This document shows, piece after piece, positions 31,560 to 43,759 of a stretch of 64,000 bases of DNA. Below the pieces are notes generated by a model. The model made no database searches and was not told the DNA's origin. It worked only from the letters and a program-made list of their open reading frames with translations. The stretch's first letter is position 1; each line of letters starts with the position of its first letter. The DNA is from Diaporthe sp. PMI_573. Taxonomy: Eukaryota; Ascomycota; Sordariomycetes; Diaporthales; Diaporthaceae. The translations under genes were made by a program, and so were the position numbers. The stretch covers positions 1 through 64,000 of the forward strand of contig JAJTUP010000133.1 in assembly GCA_021399435.1 (NCBI GenBank). Reading direction: 5' to 3'.

Positions 31560-32978
31560 ACTACATAAATTAGACCAAAAAGGAAAAGCAGCTCCTGGCG
31601 AGGTGATTGGCGCTTTATTCCCGCAGGATGCAGAAGGCCCTGCTGCTCGAGACCTACGCAAACAAACGTTCCCAGACACAGTAGAAGATTCTTCCAGCCC
31701 AAGACTATTGACTACTTAAGCGCCAGCTAAACAGGCTGTGACCACACCAACTTGTAAGAATTCCCCAGACAGGGTATTGACGCCAAAACCGACAATCATT
31801 ATAAGTCGAAGTCAAAAAAGTAATAACGCAAGCCTATTAAGTAATTTACCATTACGTCAACCCAAAACTCTATTACGTAGATTTTTGTCTCTCATTAAAG
31901 ACTAGAGGACCCTAAATCAGCCAAATCCTAATCTAAGTCCTAGCAGAAGTCTAGTCGCAAATATATTATCAAGCATCAATAACTCTACGCATAATAATAG
32001 TGATTTTTCTCGTAAAGAATATAATAAATTAATAACAACTATTGAAAAGACCACTCTAGCCATACAGAAAAGGCCAGACACTACTATTAACCCACTAAAG
32101 AAAGCGGCTACATAAAGCCCTACCCAATTAAGCACCTTATCGCCAATACGGCTAGATTCCGCTAAAAGCAGAATTTCCCCAGCAATACAAGGCATACAAA
32201 CCAATAAGACACGGCAAGGCAAAGTCTAAGCAAGGGCCCTACCATACCCCGACACTTTACATTATATAAAGTCTCTAAGCACGCATATAGCATAGATTCA
32301 AGATAACATAATAACCGCTTTAAGTATAGAAAGGATACATAAATTTTATCCCAAAATTACTAAAATAAAAACCCTGCCATGCTTGAAACTTTTACCTTAT
32401 AAGGATAAAACCCTAGACAAACCTACCACTATTGCTTTAAAAAAGGGCTATAAAGGTATTAAATTAAAAAAACAAAACACAAAAAAGCAGTCAAAACATA
32501 TAAAAACGTCTTAATTAGTAATAGCAGAAAATTACCGCTCTAAAAAAAAAAAATTAAAATAAGTATTACTTAACCCTAACAGGGCTAGATTTTAACAAGG
32601 ACCAAAATAAAGGTAATCCTTACTAACTATAATTAATTTTATTTATCTACTAAAATAAACAAACCGGTCTAATTATTAAAGCCGCAAAAAGTATACCACC
32701 AGATTAGTAGCCAAAATCAACAAAGCTCTTACTACCAAGAAAGATATTCTACTCTTAAAGATATAAAAAGGAATTACATTATAGTAATTTCTATTTAATC
32801 ATTTCTAATACCAATAGGTCACGTCTACAAAAAAGTCAAAAAATCAGCTACGCCTAGAACTTACATTTAAGAAACAAAAAACCTCTTCCCCAAATAAACA
32901 ATATATAAATACTGTCGACATTTAGAGTCTAGATATTATTAATTTAGAGATAGCATTTGGCCTACCTTAATATTCTTA
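31560..32978 (+). pseudogene. RIP-damaged coding relic, host of the Copia insertion
   Basis: A plus-strand frame (KGKAAPGEVIGALFPQ..) runs for about 1 kb with stops of the TAG/TAA type only, becoming very AT-rich. It is Lys/Thr/Ser-rich and helical (LSSINNSTHNNSDFSRKEYN). No domain is recognised. The Copia element starts right after it, and similar AT-rich sequence resumes at 40401, so the Copia inserted into this older relic. A retrotransposon ORF or a fungal repeat gene is possible. Confidence 0.4.
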
Positions 32979-32983
32979 CTCAA

Positions 32984-33315
32984 TGTGGAATGGGTGGTAG
33001 CAATAGCGATGGCCGAAGGCGTCGGTCCGAAGCGGACCGCTGCAGCTGGCCACTTCTGGCTGGCCAGCTGCGGATGGCTGCTTAGTCATCCCAGGCAGCC
33101 AATTGGCAGCAAGGACGCTTGGACCGACTGCTGGCCCGTGCACACCGTAGATTAGTCAGCCTTCTGGCTGCACCCTACTTGGGCGCTTCGCCGCCCACGA
33201 AGGGGTCAGCCAGAAGCACAACAGACACACCAGACAGACCCACCAAATTGAAGCTATCAAGTAGCCACTTCAGTAACCCCTTCGAGTAATTACTCGTTTA
33301 CATACCCAACCAACA
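32984..33315 (+). repeat. 5' LTR of the Copia element
   Basis: 332 bp. Two nested hairpins: CGGTCCG/CGGACCG (33023-33039, 3-nt loop) and an 11-bp stem GCAGCTGGCCA/TGGCCAGCTGC (33042-33071, 8-nt loop). It differs from the 3' LTR at about 13 positions, all transitions. Confidence 0.9.
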
Positions 33316-34602
33316 CTGATCAGTGATTGCTTAGCAATCTCTAACAGAAAGGTATTAGAAGAGGTAGACCTCGCCATCGACATTCCATACTTCAGTATAC
33401 GACTAAGCAGGACAGCGTCTACGCTACGATCTTCACCAGGCTAGCATACCAACGTTCAACATACTCCCTACTAACTAGCAACGATCAGCCCTTAGATAAC
33501 CCAACTCCTCCCAATAAAGGAAGGATTTAGGACCCATCAATATACTCCATCACACAAGAAAACACCATCAAGATCATCACGAATACCTATCACAACAATC
33601 ACATCAACAAAAGCCCTCGAAAGCACTATTTCAAGGCCATACTACCCATCTACACCACCAAGAATCTAACTAAGCAAACGTGCAAATCAACAAAAGCCCT
33701 CAGAAACACTCTTTTCAAGGCCAAAAGAACCCTCTACTAACCACTCAACCAGTTACCTTACCCCTTACAAACGTTACCATAGCACGTACAGCAACCACAA
33801 CCACAAGGGGGGCTAGTTAAGAAAATTTAAACAGTCACCACCCAAACACCATACAAACCATTTACTTAGTCTTGCAAACAGCACATCCCTTCAGAGCCCC
33901 ACACTACCCATAAGGCAACCACCTTCAGAGCCCCACACTACCCATACAGCAACCCATTAGTGCCCTACACTTAAACATCATGAACAGTTACCTATAAATC
34001 AACCATCACCAAACAGTCTACTATACTTAACTATCGCCAAATAGTTATAGGCAAGTCTTCAGAGTACTTTCCTACATCAAAGAGCATACCACAACGTGCT
34101 TTTACATTGTTTTTCCATCACTTTTAACCAAAACTATCATCATTTATACCCTTCAAACCACTACTTACCCTTTCCCATCATCACTTACCCTCTCTCTCTC
34201 TCTCACCATCATCACCTACACCTAAATCATCACGATTACCCTTCTCTACAACGATTTTACACCCTCTCTCACACCTTCCCTTCAGTCTACTTTCTCGTAC
34301 ACAAACAGCAAAGGTTACTACTACACATATCTTATTTACAATCCCTCTACGCTTCGTCCCTACAGTCTACATACTTTGTTTTCTCTCCTACCCCTTCATT
34401 TTTACTATTTTTCAACATCAAGAACAAAAAAAGAGGAAAACTCTACACGTAAGACTACGCGGTAATACTTCCATTTACCAAAGACCACTACCTACGAGTG
34501 AATAGTGTACTTGTACTAGTCAGAAGCCGCAGCCAGAAGAGTTCTAATACCCTCTACAATAACTGTATCAACAGTTTTTCAATCACAATAGCAGAAGAGG
34601 AC
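33316..34602 (+). other. Copia leader with internal direct repeats
   Basis: About 1.3 kb between LTR and gag. Contains two diverged copies of a segment with AACAAAAGCCCTC..TTCAAGGCC (about 33607 and 33695), two of CTTCAGAGCCCCACACTACC (about 33890 and 33922), and a CT repeat near 34190. No coding motif. Confidence 0.6.
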
Positions 34603-37600
34603 ATGCCAGTCATCGCTACTAACTCTCCTACCAAGAGCCCAGCAGCGAGTAAATACCAAGGAATGACCATCAAGAAGGAAATAAAGGTAGACAGTATCAC
34701 AAGCCAGTACTACTTAGTCACAAAAGCCGACTAGGAAAAGGTTAATCCACTACTAATAAAGATACTAGTCAATACCAAGAAGATCAACGAGAAATAGGCC
34801 TCTACATACATCTTTAAGGTAATAGAGAGGATACATTAAACACAATATATCAACAATAGCTTCCTACTTAATACCTAGTCCTACTTTAAAGAATAGACCA
34901 CCAAGATAGTCAGCAAGGCTACTATTAGCTAGAAGAAAGAACTCCAAAACCTTGCTCATTAGCAAGGTATCTATCTTAGTCCATAGGGAAGACAAATCAA
35001 ACCACAAATCAATACCTTCTTAACCTACGAGGAATACCCCGCCTAGCTAACCAAAGAGCTTCTAGTACATGCCATTCATCCTCAATCATACTTCTACAGC
35101 ACCTCTATAAGAGCTAGAAAGACTAAGGCTCAGACTCACGATAGCCCAATTTAACTTCCAGATCCCATACTAGATCCCATACTAGATCCCATACTAGATT
35201 CCATGGTAGAGATCGCTAATAATAACAAAGTCATCACGAAGACTAAAGAAGAGAGTATTATCCCTTAACTACTATTATAACCACCAAGTCATACACCTTA
35301 GCTAGTAAGACCTATATCTTAACTAGGTTAGGTAACTAGTACTATATCAAAATCATAGTAGAATACCACGTAGGCTTTATGATAAGTCTAACAGCTACTA
35401 GTAAAGTTCTCATCAGACTAGTAATAGTCACGAGAAACATCATAGCTATAGAAATAGCAAGATACCACTTAGCCACCAGACTAGTAAGCTAATACCTAGC
35501 AATATAAGTAGCCTAATTAGATATTTCCTAGCATACCATACCCTACCAGAACCCTAAGACTATCCCTTATACCCCTAGATCTAGAAGATCTATATTATAT
35601 ACTCCCTCTAAGATACTAAGGGTATACTAATCTCAAGCCTAACAAGATTACGTCCTTTTCTAAGGCCTAGGATTAAAGGCTAAAATGGACCAGAGATACC
35701 TATAACCTTCTTAACAATAAGGTTTACATTATATTCTCTATTACCTAGTCTTATAACATTACTCTACTATAATTCTACATAATTCTTCCCTTGATTCTCA
35801 CCAACCATGCTAAGCTATACTAGATTACCTATATTAACCCAAGTATAGAATTCTCAGAAGCCTACGAAAGACTCAAATAATACTTTAATACCAATACTAA
35901 TTACCAGTAGTACTATAATAATTAGATAATAGTAATATTTAAAACCCTTTACTAAGATAAAGATAACATTAATAAGAACCCTTACGATATTCTAGTACTA
36001 CTTCTTAACAAATTATAGCTATACTAGTAAGTACTTAGCCTTAAGTACCAGGGTAACAAGATACTTCGTATAATAGTACTATACGCCTATTCCAGAGTAC
36101 CTGAATTCAAACACACACTCTTCACGCCACGAGCACTATGTAAACGTCTTTTTTAGGATCTACGATCATTACTTAAGCTAAGCATTAACTGTATAACACC
36201 TTAATAATTCCTTTAGGAAGATAAGGTTAGTATAGATGACGAGATATACTATCTTAATCATTAGTATATAAATAATCAGCAACAAGGTCACGGATCAGGC
36301 TTCTAAACATGATTCAGCCATGACAGCTTCCGTGGTAATGATCACTACCATAGTAATAACCACTATTATAGTAATAGCTACTGCCGAGGTAATAACCACC
36401 GCCGTGGCTATCATCGAAAACGCTACTTCGTGTATAATAAAGAAGGATACTAGTCTTCAAACCATACCTTTAAAGAACATTAGAAGGTATACAAGCAGTA
36501 TCTCTCAATCTATAAAATCAAGGGGCGTTTAATATCTAATGTCAAATTTACTTCTTTTCTTACCAACTTTAAAGGACTCAACGTTACTTTAGAAGATACT
36601 TATAATAAGTACGAGGATGACCTAAATAGTTACGAGGAAGCTTAATAGCTCCTCGCTAACACTTCGTTTCTATACTCACTTAGCCCTAACAACACTAACA
36701 AGACTAATAGTACTATTATCCCAGTAAGTCAATTTATACTAGAAGGAAGATATTCTTATAATAAATTTCAAGGTATCATCCCTAACACTAGCGCTATATA
36801 ATTCTCGACTGTTAGTCATAAATAATACTTAGCTCTAAATTAAGAGAACCCCTCTATTATCATGGATACTAGCTATGCTAGCAAGGCTATCGTCAAGTTT
36901 GGAAAGGGATCCCGTCTTACCTCAATTAGTATAATAACTATAAAGATAACCATAGGGCCCATTACCTTCTATATCATGGAAGCTCTAACCCTATTCTTAA
37001 TATATATCCAAGACATGGATAAGCTGGGGGTCTATTTCCATAATACTACTAACGAATTAGTGTTATTACGAAATTCAGGCCTAGATATAACTATTCTAGT
37101 AACCTAGAAGTAAGGTTATCTATAGTTCTTTCTAGGAAGCCACGAGGTAGGCATGTTCTTTACAGAGAATAAACTTTAACAACTTTATTAATAATTCAGT
37201 TACCTAATAGCTAACCATCTTTATCATCTACTTAAAGATACTAGTCATAACCCTAACCTCGCTATACTTAAGGTCATTAGCAAATTTTATCACCACTACT
37301 AGCTAAAGGGTACTACCCTAAGAAGGTTTAAGTTTAACCTTAGGGATAACCACGACTTTAACTACGAGATTATTATTAACATCATATACCTCAACAATAA
37401 GCCAGTACTATACATTATAGACTCTAGAATATCTTTTTAAACTAGAAAGTTTCTAGTATTAATATCTATAAAAGATACCTAGGAAGCCCTTTAAATAGTC
37501 TAGATAGATATATACCTAGGTCCTCCTAACCATCTTACTTATAATACCAGTACTAACTTTACTTTAATTAAATTCCAGAACAAGGTAAAGATCATAGGGA

Positions 37601-39984
37601 TTACATATAAACAGGTCCCAATGAAAGCCCACTAGTCCGTGGGTAAGATCAAACGCTATTATAAACCACTTTAACAAGTATTTAAGATCCTCTATATAGA
37701 ATTAAGAGGAATCTTTTTAGAGGATACTATCCTTTAAATAGTAATAAAGGCTATAAATAACACCACTAGCCTAGATAGGCTAATACCTACTCTACTCATC
37801 TTTAATACTTTTCTACAAGTAAACATAGACTCACTACCTACACTGTCGATAATCAAGCATGCCGAAGCAATTGCTAAGGTAATGCAAGATCTCCGAAAGT
37901 ACTATACCAAGAAGCAGATCACCGGAGCTCTTAGCACCCAGAACAGCCCAGACATCACTAGCGTACTAAATACACCACTATAGTTAGAGATGCTCGTGTG
38001 GCAAGAAAAGGATAGCTAGCAGGGTTTATACAAGCTAATAGTAGTTAACAGGTACGACGTGACCCTCAACCTACCAAACAAACCTGTAAAGTTTAGGTTA
38101 ACTATTATCCAAGAATACTTCTAGAATAACGAAAACCTCTTACCTAAGTTTTTATCAGGTAATAGACCAGACACCAGTCTATCACCTACTTTAGACAGCA
38201 GCGGGCCCAGAACAGGTTCATTATCTATTCTAGAGACCAACCAGCCTAAAGTAGGTCTGTTACCTACTTTAGACCATACTAGTACCCCGGCCCTGCCACG
38301 AAGGAGAGGCCGACCTCCTAGATCCAAGAACAAGCCAAAGCTATTCATAACCTTCCTTACTTAGAAGGAAAAGGATAACTACGCTCTATTATTAAAACTT
38401 TATCAAGATAGTATAATCATAGCTACTAGTAAACTATTTAAAGTATTAGATACCAAGGAGATTAACAATCTCATTACTTAAGGTATCTTTTAATTTGAAT
38501 AATTCGACTTAAAGGTTCATAGCACCCTTCAACTATTCAACTCTTAAATAATATAGAAGATAAAGGGGAAGACTAAAGTCCCTTATAAGAAGTCTTGCTT
38601 GATTATTCAGGGGTATAGTAACGAGGACAAGAGGAACATCCTTACATAGTCACCTATAATTTAATAAGCTAGTTAATAACTTCTCGTTATTATAATACCT
38701 AGACTAATCAAGTCTATCAGCACTAGTGTTAAACTACGTGACGTGACACAGGTATATCCATAATCAAAGTCAGAGCTATTTCGTAAGATTCTAGCTTAGC
38801 TCCCTTCCAAAATACAAGCCTAGTACCTAGCCAGCACGATCATGAGAGTAGTAAAGCCTCTCTACAAGATTACCAAAGCTAGAGTTCATTAGTAGACCAC
38901 CTATCATTATCACCACTATAAACAACTATAGATACAAACCTTAACATTTAATCTATATCTTCTAGTATCCACTAGTAGAAAGAACGAATTCACTATTATA
39001 GGTATACAAATAGATAATACTCTACTACTAGATATATCAAAGTTCTTAGCTTTCAAGGATAAGAAGATTATCAAGGTAGAGCTACGATACAAGCTAAAGG
39101 AGAAGCTATTACTAGAAAAGGTACTTAACTTTAATAGTAATAAGCTAATGATAACCCTAGAAGGTACTATTTACCTTTAATAGAAGGGTTAAGGCAAGAA
39201 GATTATAATAATCAATCCGAAATCACATAACTTTGCTTAGAAGTATCTCAAGTAACGTACTCATAGTACTTACCTTACCTCGATTTACTAACCCAAGGCT
39301 TTATTTAACCTATTAATCACTACCTAAGCCTAAACACCTAATAAAGACAATTACACTAAGCTAAACAAACACTTAGAGTAGTAAATAAAGAATCCATCAA
39401 GAGGATTATAATACATCACAATCAACTTAAAGACCACCAAACTAATAGTCTTCATTAATAATTCTTTTACTAACAACCAAGACCTTAGCTCTCAAATCAA
39501 CTTCATAATAGTCCTCATCAACAAGGAAGCAGATAATACAACGTCACAGTACAAGCTTCGAGGAAATATTATACACTAGTCTTCCACAAAGTATAAGAGA
39601 GTCACTCAAAGTATTCTCGCTTCCAAGATCTATAGGATAACCAACGGCTTCAACATGAGAATCGTTCTTTCATCAACTCTAAAGCTAATCACCAACTAAT
39701 TAAGTATTAATCAGATACCTCTAATAATCTATACAGATTCCTACTCACTCTATAAGTATTTAGTAAAGCTAGGAACCACTAAGGAGAAGAGACTCATAAT
39801 CAACATCATATCTCTTCACTAGGTATATAAATAACAGGAAATCAATAAGGTACGATGAATAAACAGCGACGACAACCTTGCTGATGCCATGACGAAGGCA
39901 TCACCAAACAAGGCTTTGGAACGCTTTATTAACACTAACGAGGTAACCATTCAGGTAGAGGGATACATAGACCAAAGCACGTGA
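34603..39984 (+). pseudogene. Copia gag-pol, one 1793-codon frame full of TAG/TAA
   Basis: From ATG 34603 (MPVIATNSPTKSPAASKYQG) to TGA 39982-39984 the distance is a multiple of three, and every landmark I checked lies in this frame. These are the protease-like segment at about 36862 (MDTSYASKAIVKFG), LFLIYIQDMDKLGV, the pre-RT segment RYDVTLNLPNKPV (38050), the RNase H segment IYTDSYSLYKYLVKLG (39730) and DDNLADAMTKASP (39870). The gag part includes a 12-bp tandem repeat, four copies (35161-35208), coding for DPIL units. Stops are mostly TAG/TAA in place of Gln. The protein would supply capsid, protease, integrase and reverse transcriptase. No Gag-Pol frameshift is visible, so a single polyprotein was probably made. 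Confidence 0.85.
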
Positions 39985-40063
39985 TGAAGCACGTAACCGG
40001 ATATATACAATACAGAGGAAATCGCGTTTTTAGAGGAATTAGCTAAAAGTAGAAAACTGCCAG

Positions 40064-40395
40064 TGTGGAATGGGTAGTAGCAATAGCGATGGCCGAAGGC
40101 GTCGGTCTGAAGCGGACCGCTACAGCTGGCCACTTCTAGCTGGCCAGCTGCAGATGGCTGCTTAGTCATCCCAGGCAGCCAATTGGCAGCAAGGACGCTT
40201 GGACCAACTGCTGGCCCGTGCACACCATAGATTAGTCAGCCTTCTAGCTGCACCCTACTTAGGCGCTTCGCCACCCACGAAGGGGTCAGCCAGAAGCACA
40301 ACAGACACACCAGACAGACCCACCAAATTGAAGCTATCAAGTAGCCACTTCGGTAACCCCTTCGAGTAATTACTCGTTTACGTGCCCAACCAACA
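40064..40395 (+). repeat. 3' LTR of the Copia element
   Basis: 332 bp, same ends as the 5' LTR. Ten of about 13 differences are G-to-A or C-to-T relative to the 5' copy; three go the other way (TCGGT, CGTGCC). One change spoils the end of the 11-bp hairpin stem. Confidence 0.9.
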
Positions 40396-40400
40396 CTCAA

Positions 40401-41849
40401 AAAGATATAATCTGGTCGATAAAGCTAAATATTATTAAAGTTTACTTAGTAAGCTTCTCTAGGCTATACTTGTTTATAACCCTTGGTAACAACAGATAGC
40501 TATAAAATACTATAAGTAAGCACAAATACTGCTAAAAGATGTGTCTATAACTCCTATACGAATATTTAGACATAACATTATAGTTTTATCTAAAAGTTTT
40601 AGTCTACTAGAAAATAGTAAGTCTTTCCTTATTCTAATATAATTACATATCATCTAATCCCAGAGCGGTAATATATACATTTACGAGTCTACCAACAAGA
40701 CAAATTAAGCATAAGTATATAGCTAATTTATTTAAAGACTAATAAGGTTGTTACCTAAATCTTTCTAGGCAACTCTAACTATAATAACCAAGCAACTAGC
40801 TTCTATTATTAGTATCTACCAATAATCCTATACTTATAGCAGGTAGAATAGACTACCGCCAGTCCATTACCAGGCATTGGGAGAACCTAGGATACTCTAC
40901 TGTAAATTAATATCAGCATAAGGAGCCTCTTTCTATTAAGATTGATCGATAAGTCCTGATAATTAATGTTGCAACTTATACCTTCAATTAAGGCTATAAA
41001 GCTCTTAAATAATCTTAAAAAGGGGTTCTAATGCTAGAGTATGCTAATTTACTAACTAAATTTTCAATTAGTAGCCTATACACCTATATAATTCCCTCTA
41101 TTACAGGAACCTACAGGTATTACATATATACTTAAGTAGTAAGTAGGTATAATAATCCTATAACAATACTCGTAACTACTAATATAGGGTCAAAGGATTT
41201 ATATTAGCAGAAAGGTACAAAGATAAATAATAACTATATAAAGTAATTAACTAAGTATAATGGGCTCTACACTAGGCACAATAGTCCAGTAAACTAGGAA
41301 GGCCAACACATATATTAGGTATAGGTCTCGTGCAAGACTAATTCTTGCCCCCCTCCAGTCTAAGACATGGGGGCTTCAGGCCCCTTTTAAGAGGGCCCTC
41401 ACAGGAGCCACGCCAGGGCTTCCGCGTAGCTTCCGCCTGGTCGTTACAATTATACCTTCCCCCCTAGAGGCCCGTCCTCGGGCCGCTTTTACACAGCATT
41501 CAGGCCAGCTTCCATTACGGCTTTTACAGGCACCTTTAAATCACTACGCCCAGTGAGTTATTAAACCTTCTAAACCCATACACAATCTCTTTAGCACCAC
41601 ACAGGCTAGGTAGTATAGTTTAAATAGCTCGCCCTTTAGTCTACTTTTAACCTCTCTCTCTCTCTAACCTTTAACCTACTTAAAGCTTTTATAGCAGCTT
41701 TCCTTCTTTCTCTCTTTAGGTTACTTTTAAAGATCTTTCTTCTTAACATTACCCTTATTATTATTACTATATCTAACTTGTCTTTTTATAACTTTTTACC
41801 TAATTAATAACTAAGTAGAGAGTCTTCTTCTTCTAAGGGGTCTTGTAAT
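40401..41849. other. AT-rich relic (continuation of the Copia host) and a GC-rich island
   Basis: 40401-41320 is RIP-like, with no clear frame. 41330-41600 is abruptly GC-rich, with paired runs such as GGGGGCTTCAGGCCCC and GAGGGCCC, and may be an LTR or leader of the next relic. A CT repeat follows (41650-41665). Confidence 0.4.
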
Positions 41850-43380
41850 TAAACTAAGTCGTGGGTATCTTTATTAGGTATTACTTGCTCTAATTTATGG
41901 CCCCTTTGTAGGCATGTAGCTCCTTCTTCTTTTTATTCCCCTTCTCCTAACCCTTTCGCCCTTTTAAACTTTTTATATTTATCCTCTATATAAAGCTTAG
42001 GTAGCCTATCTAGAAAGTACCCTACCTTATTAGGTTTAAATTCTAAAGGGACTAGTAGTAATTATACTAGTCCTATTCTTAAATCTCTTACTACCTCTTC
42101 CTCTATAGAGCTATCCTCCTCTAAACTAAGTAATACCTTAATAGTAACTTAAGGTAGGTCTTCTAAGGTAGCTAGTAAGTAGCATACCCCTACTCTACGA
42201 ACCCCTCGAATTTATTATAAGGTAGTTACAAGCATTACCTCCTTGTTAAAGAATCTAAGAAAGAGTAGGCCCCTAAAAATACCTTAAACTCCTTAGAATC
42301 TTCCTACCTTAACCACGGAGTATATATAGTTATACATACCTACTAAGGCTATTAGGTATGTAATACCTCCTAGTTAGTAATATATTTCTAATAGCCTTAT
42401 AGATATTATCTAATCCTTGTATAATCTATCTAGGTAGGATGAGAGGATATAGTTTTGGAATTAGGTAATCTAGTCTTAAGCTTCCTGTAAGGCCTGTATA
42501 TATAGCTTCCTAAAGAGAGTAGAGGAAAATATACCCTCTTTATAAAAAGATATATCCTATATAGTAACTAATTTAGGAAGCTTTTAATATAATTAATACA
42601 TTAAAAAGCATTATTTACTCTATATAATAGTAAGTATTCTTTTCTTTATTTATCTTAATTTTATTAACTATTCTAGAGTAATCCTCTAATTATTAGGTTA
42701 ATTACTAATTTCTATCTTATAAGGGCCCTTCTATAGAGAATTACCTAGGCTATAGACTTTATACTTTTAATAATATAGGAGAACTAGCTATTAATCTCGT
42801 AGCTTTACCTAGCCTAAACCCTAATAAACCTGTCTGTAAATAGCCCTAGTAATGTTCTAGTATTTTAAAAAATAGTGGAGAATCTTAAGTATAAGGGTAG
42901 TTTACAAGAAGATAAGGAAAAGAAATAAATTAAGGTTATAAATATAAGTCTCTTATATCTTGAGACGATATTATATACTAAGCTATTTAGGAATTAGCTA
43001 TTATAGAGGCTAGTATCTTTTAGTTATAAGCCCTAGCTAATTTATACTTACTTTACCTAGTATAGTTTAGGTTAGCTAACTTAATAGATAATCTTTGTAA
43101 GAAGATCTTAAGGGATCTAGTTAATACTTATTGTAGTATACTATATATAGTTCTAGCTAATAATAGGTTCCTAGTCTAGTATGGCTTAGTTTAGAGGTTT
43201 CTCTTAGAGGTTTTGTAGGTTATAGATGATACTTTTAGAGCCTAGCTAGAGGGTTTTTTACTACTGCTATAAAAAATAATATATAGGATGTAGATAGCTC
43301 TTTCCCTATAATTATTAGGGGATATAGTGGCTTGGTGATTTGTACTAGTAGAGAGGGTTTGGTTTTTTAGAGTAGGATAA
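41850..43380 (+). pseudogene. Unidentified plus-strand relic, gag-like, TAG/TAA stops only
   Basis: A plus frame can be followed for about 1.5 kb. It goes from a Ser/Pro/Thr-rich start (SNTLIVT..GRSSKVASK, SITSLLKNLRKSRPLK) through helical text (AILQ-type) to VAW..FVLVERVWFFRVG before 43380. Nearly all stops are TAG/TAA. Size, position after a GC-rich leader, and composition suggest a retroelement gag, but no zinc knuckle is visible. It converges with the Gypsy fragment on the other strand. Confidence 0.35.
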
Positions 43381-43759
43381 TGATATCCTTGTGTTACCTT
43401 TTTAAGGACCCTTCTAGTCCCCCCTTAACCTAGATATTTCTAAGATTGTTTATACTTAATTCTAATATATTGATTTTTCAAACCTTCTTTCTTACTTATA
43501 TTATATCCTATAGCCTTTTACTAGGCCTTTATCTAATAATATTTCTCTTATATTAGGCTAGTATTAGCTTTATTAACTACTCCTCTAGTATTCATTAGAC
43601 TAGTATTAGCTTCATTAGCTAGTTATTTAGTACTTATTAAAACATCCTTAAGTTTATTAGCTAGTTATCTAGTACTTATTAAAATATTATTAAGTCTATC
43701 CTAGCTCTTATAAGCCTATTATTTACTTATATTATAGCTACTTCTTGTAGTCCTTGTTA

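Larger units (their letters stand above)
32984..40395 (+). mobile_element. Complete Ty1/copia LTR retrotransposon, RIP-mutated (7412 bp)
   Basis: Two LTRs of 332 bp each (32984-33315 and 40064-40395) start TGTGGAATGGG and end CAACCAACA. The direct target duplication CTCAA lies at 32979-32983 and 40396-40400. The order of domains between them (aspartic protease, integrase, reverse transcriptase, RNase H) is that of Copia. The element is dead by stops, but both borders are intact. Confidence 0.9.
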
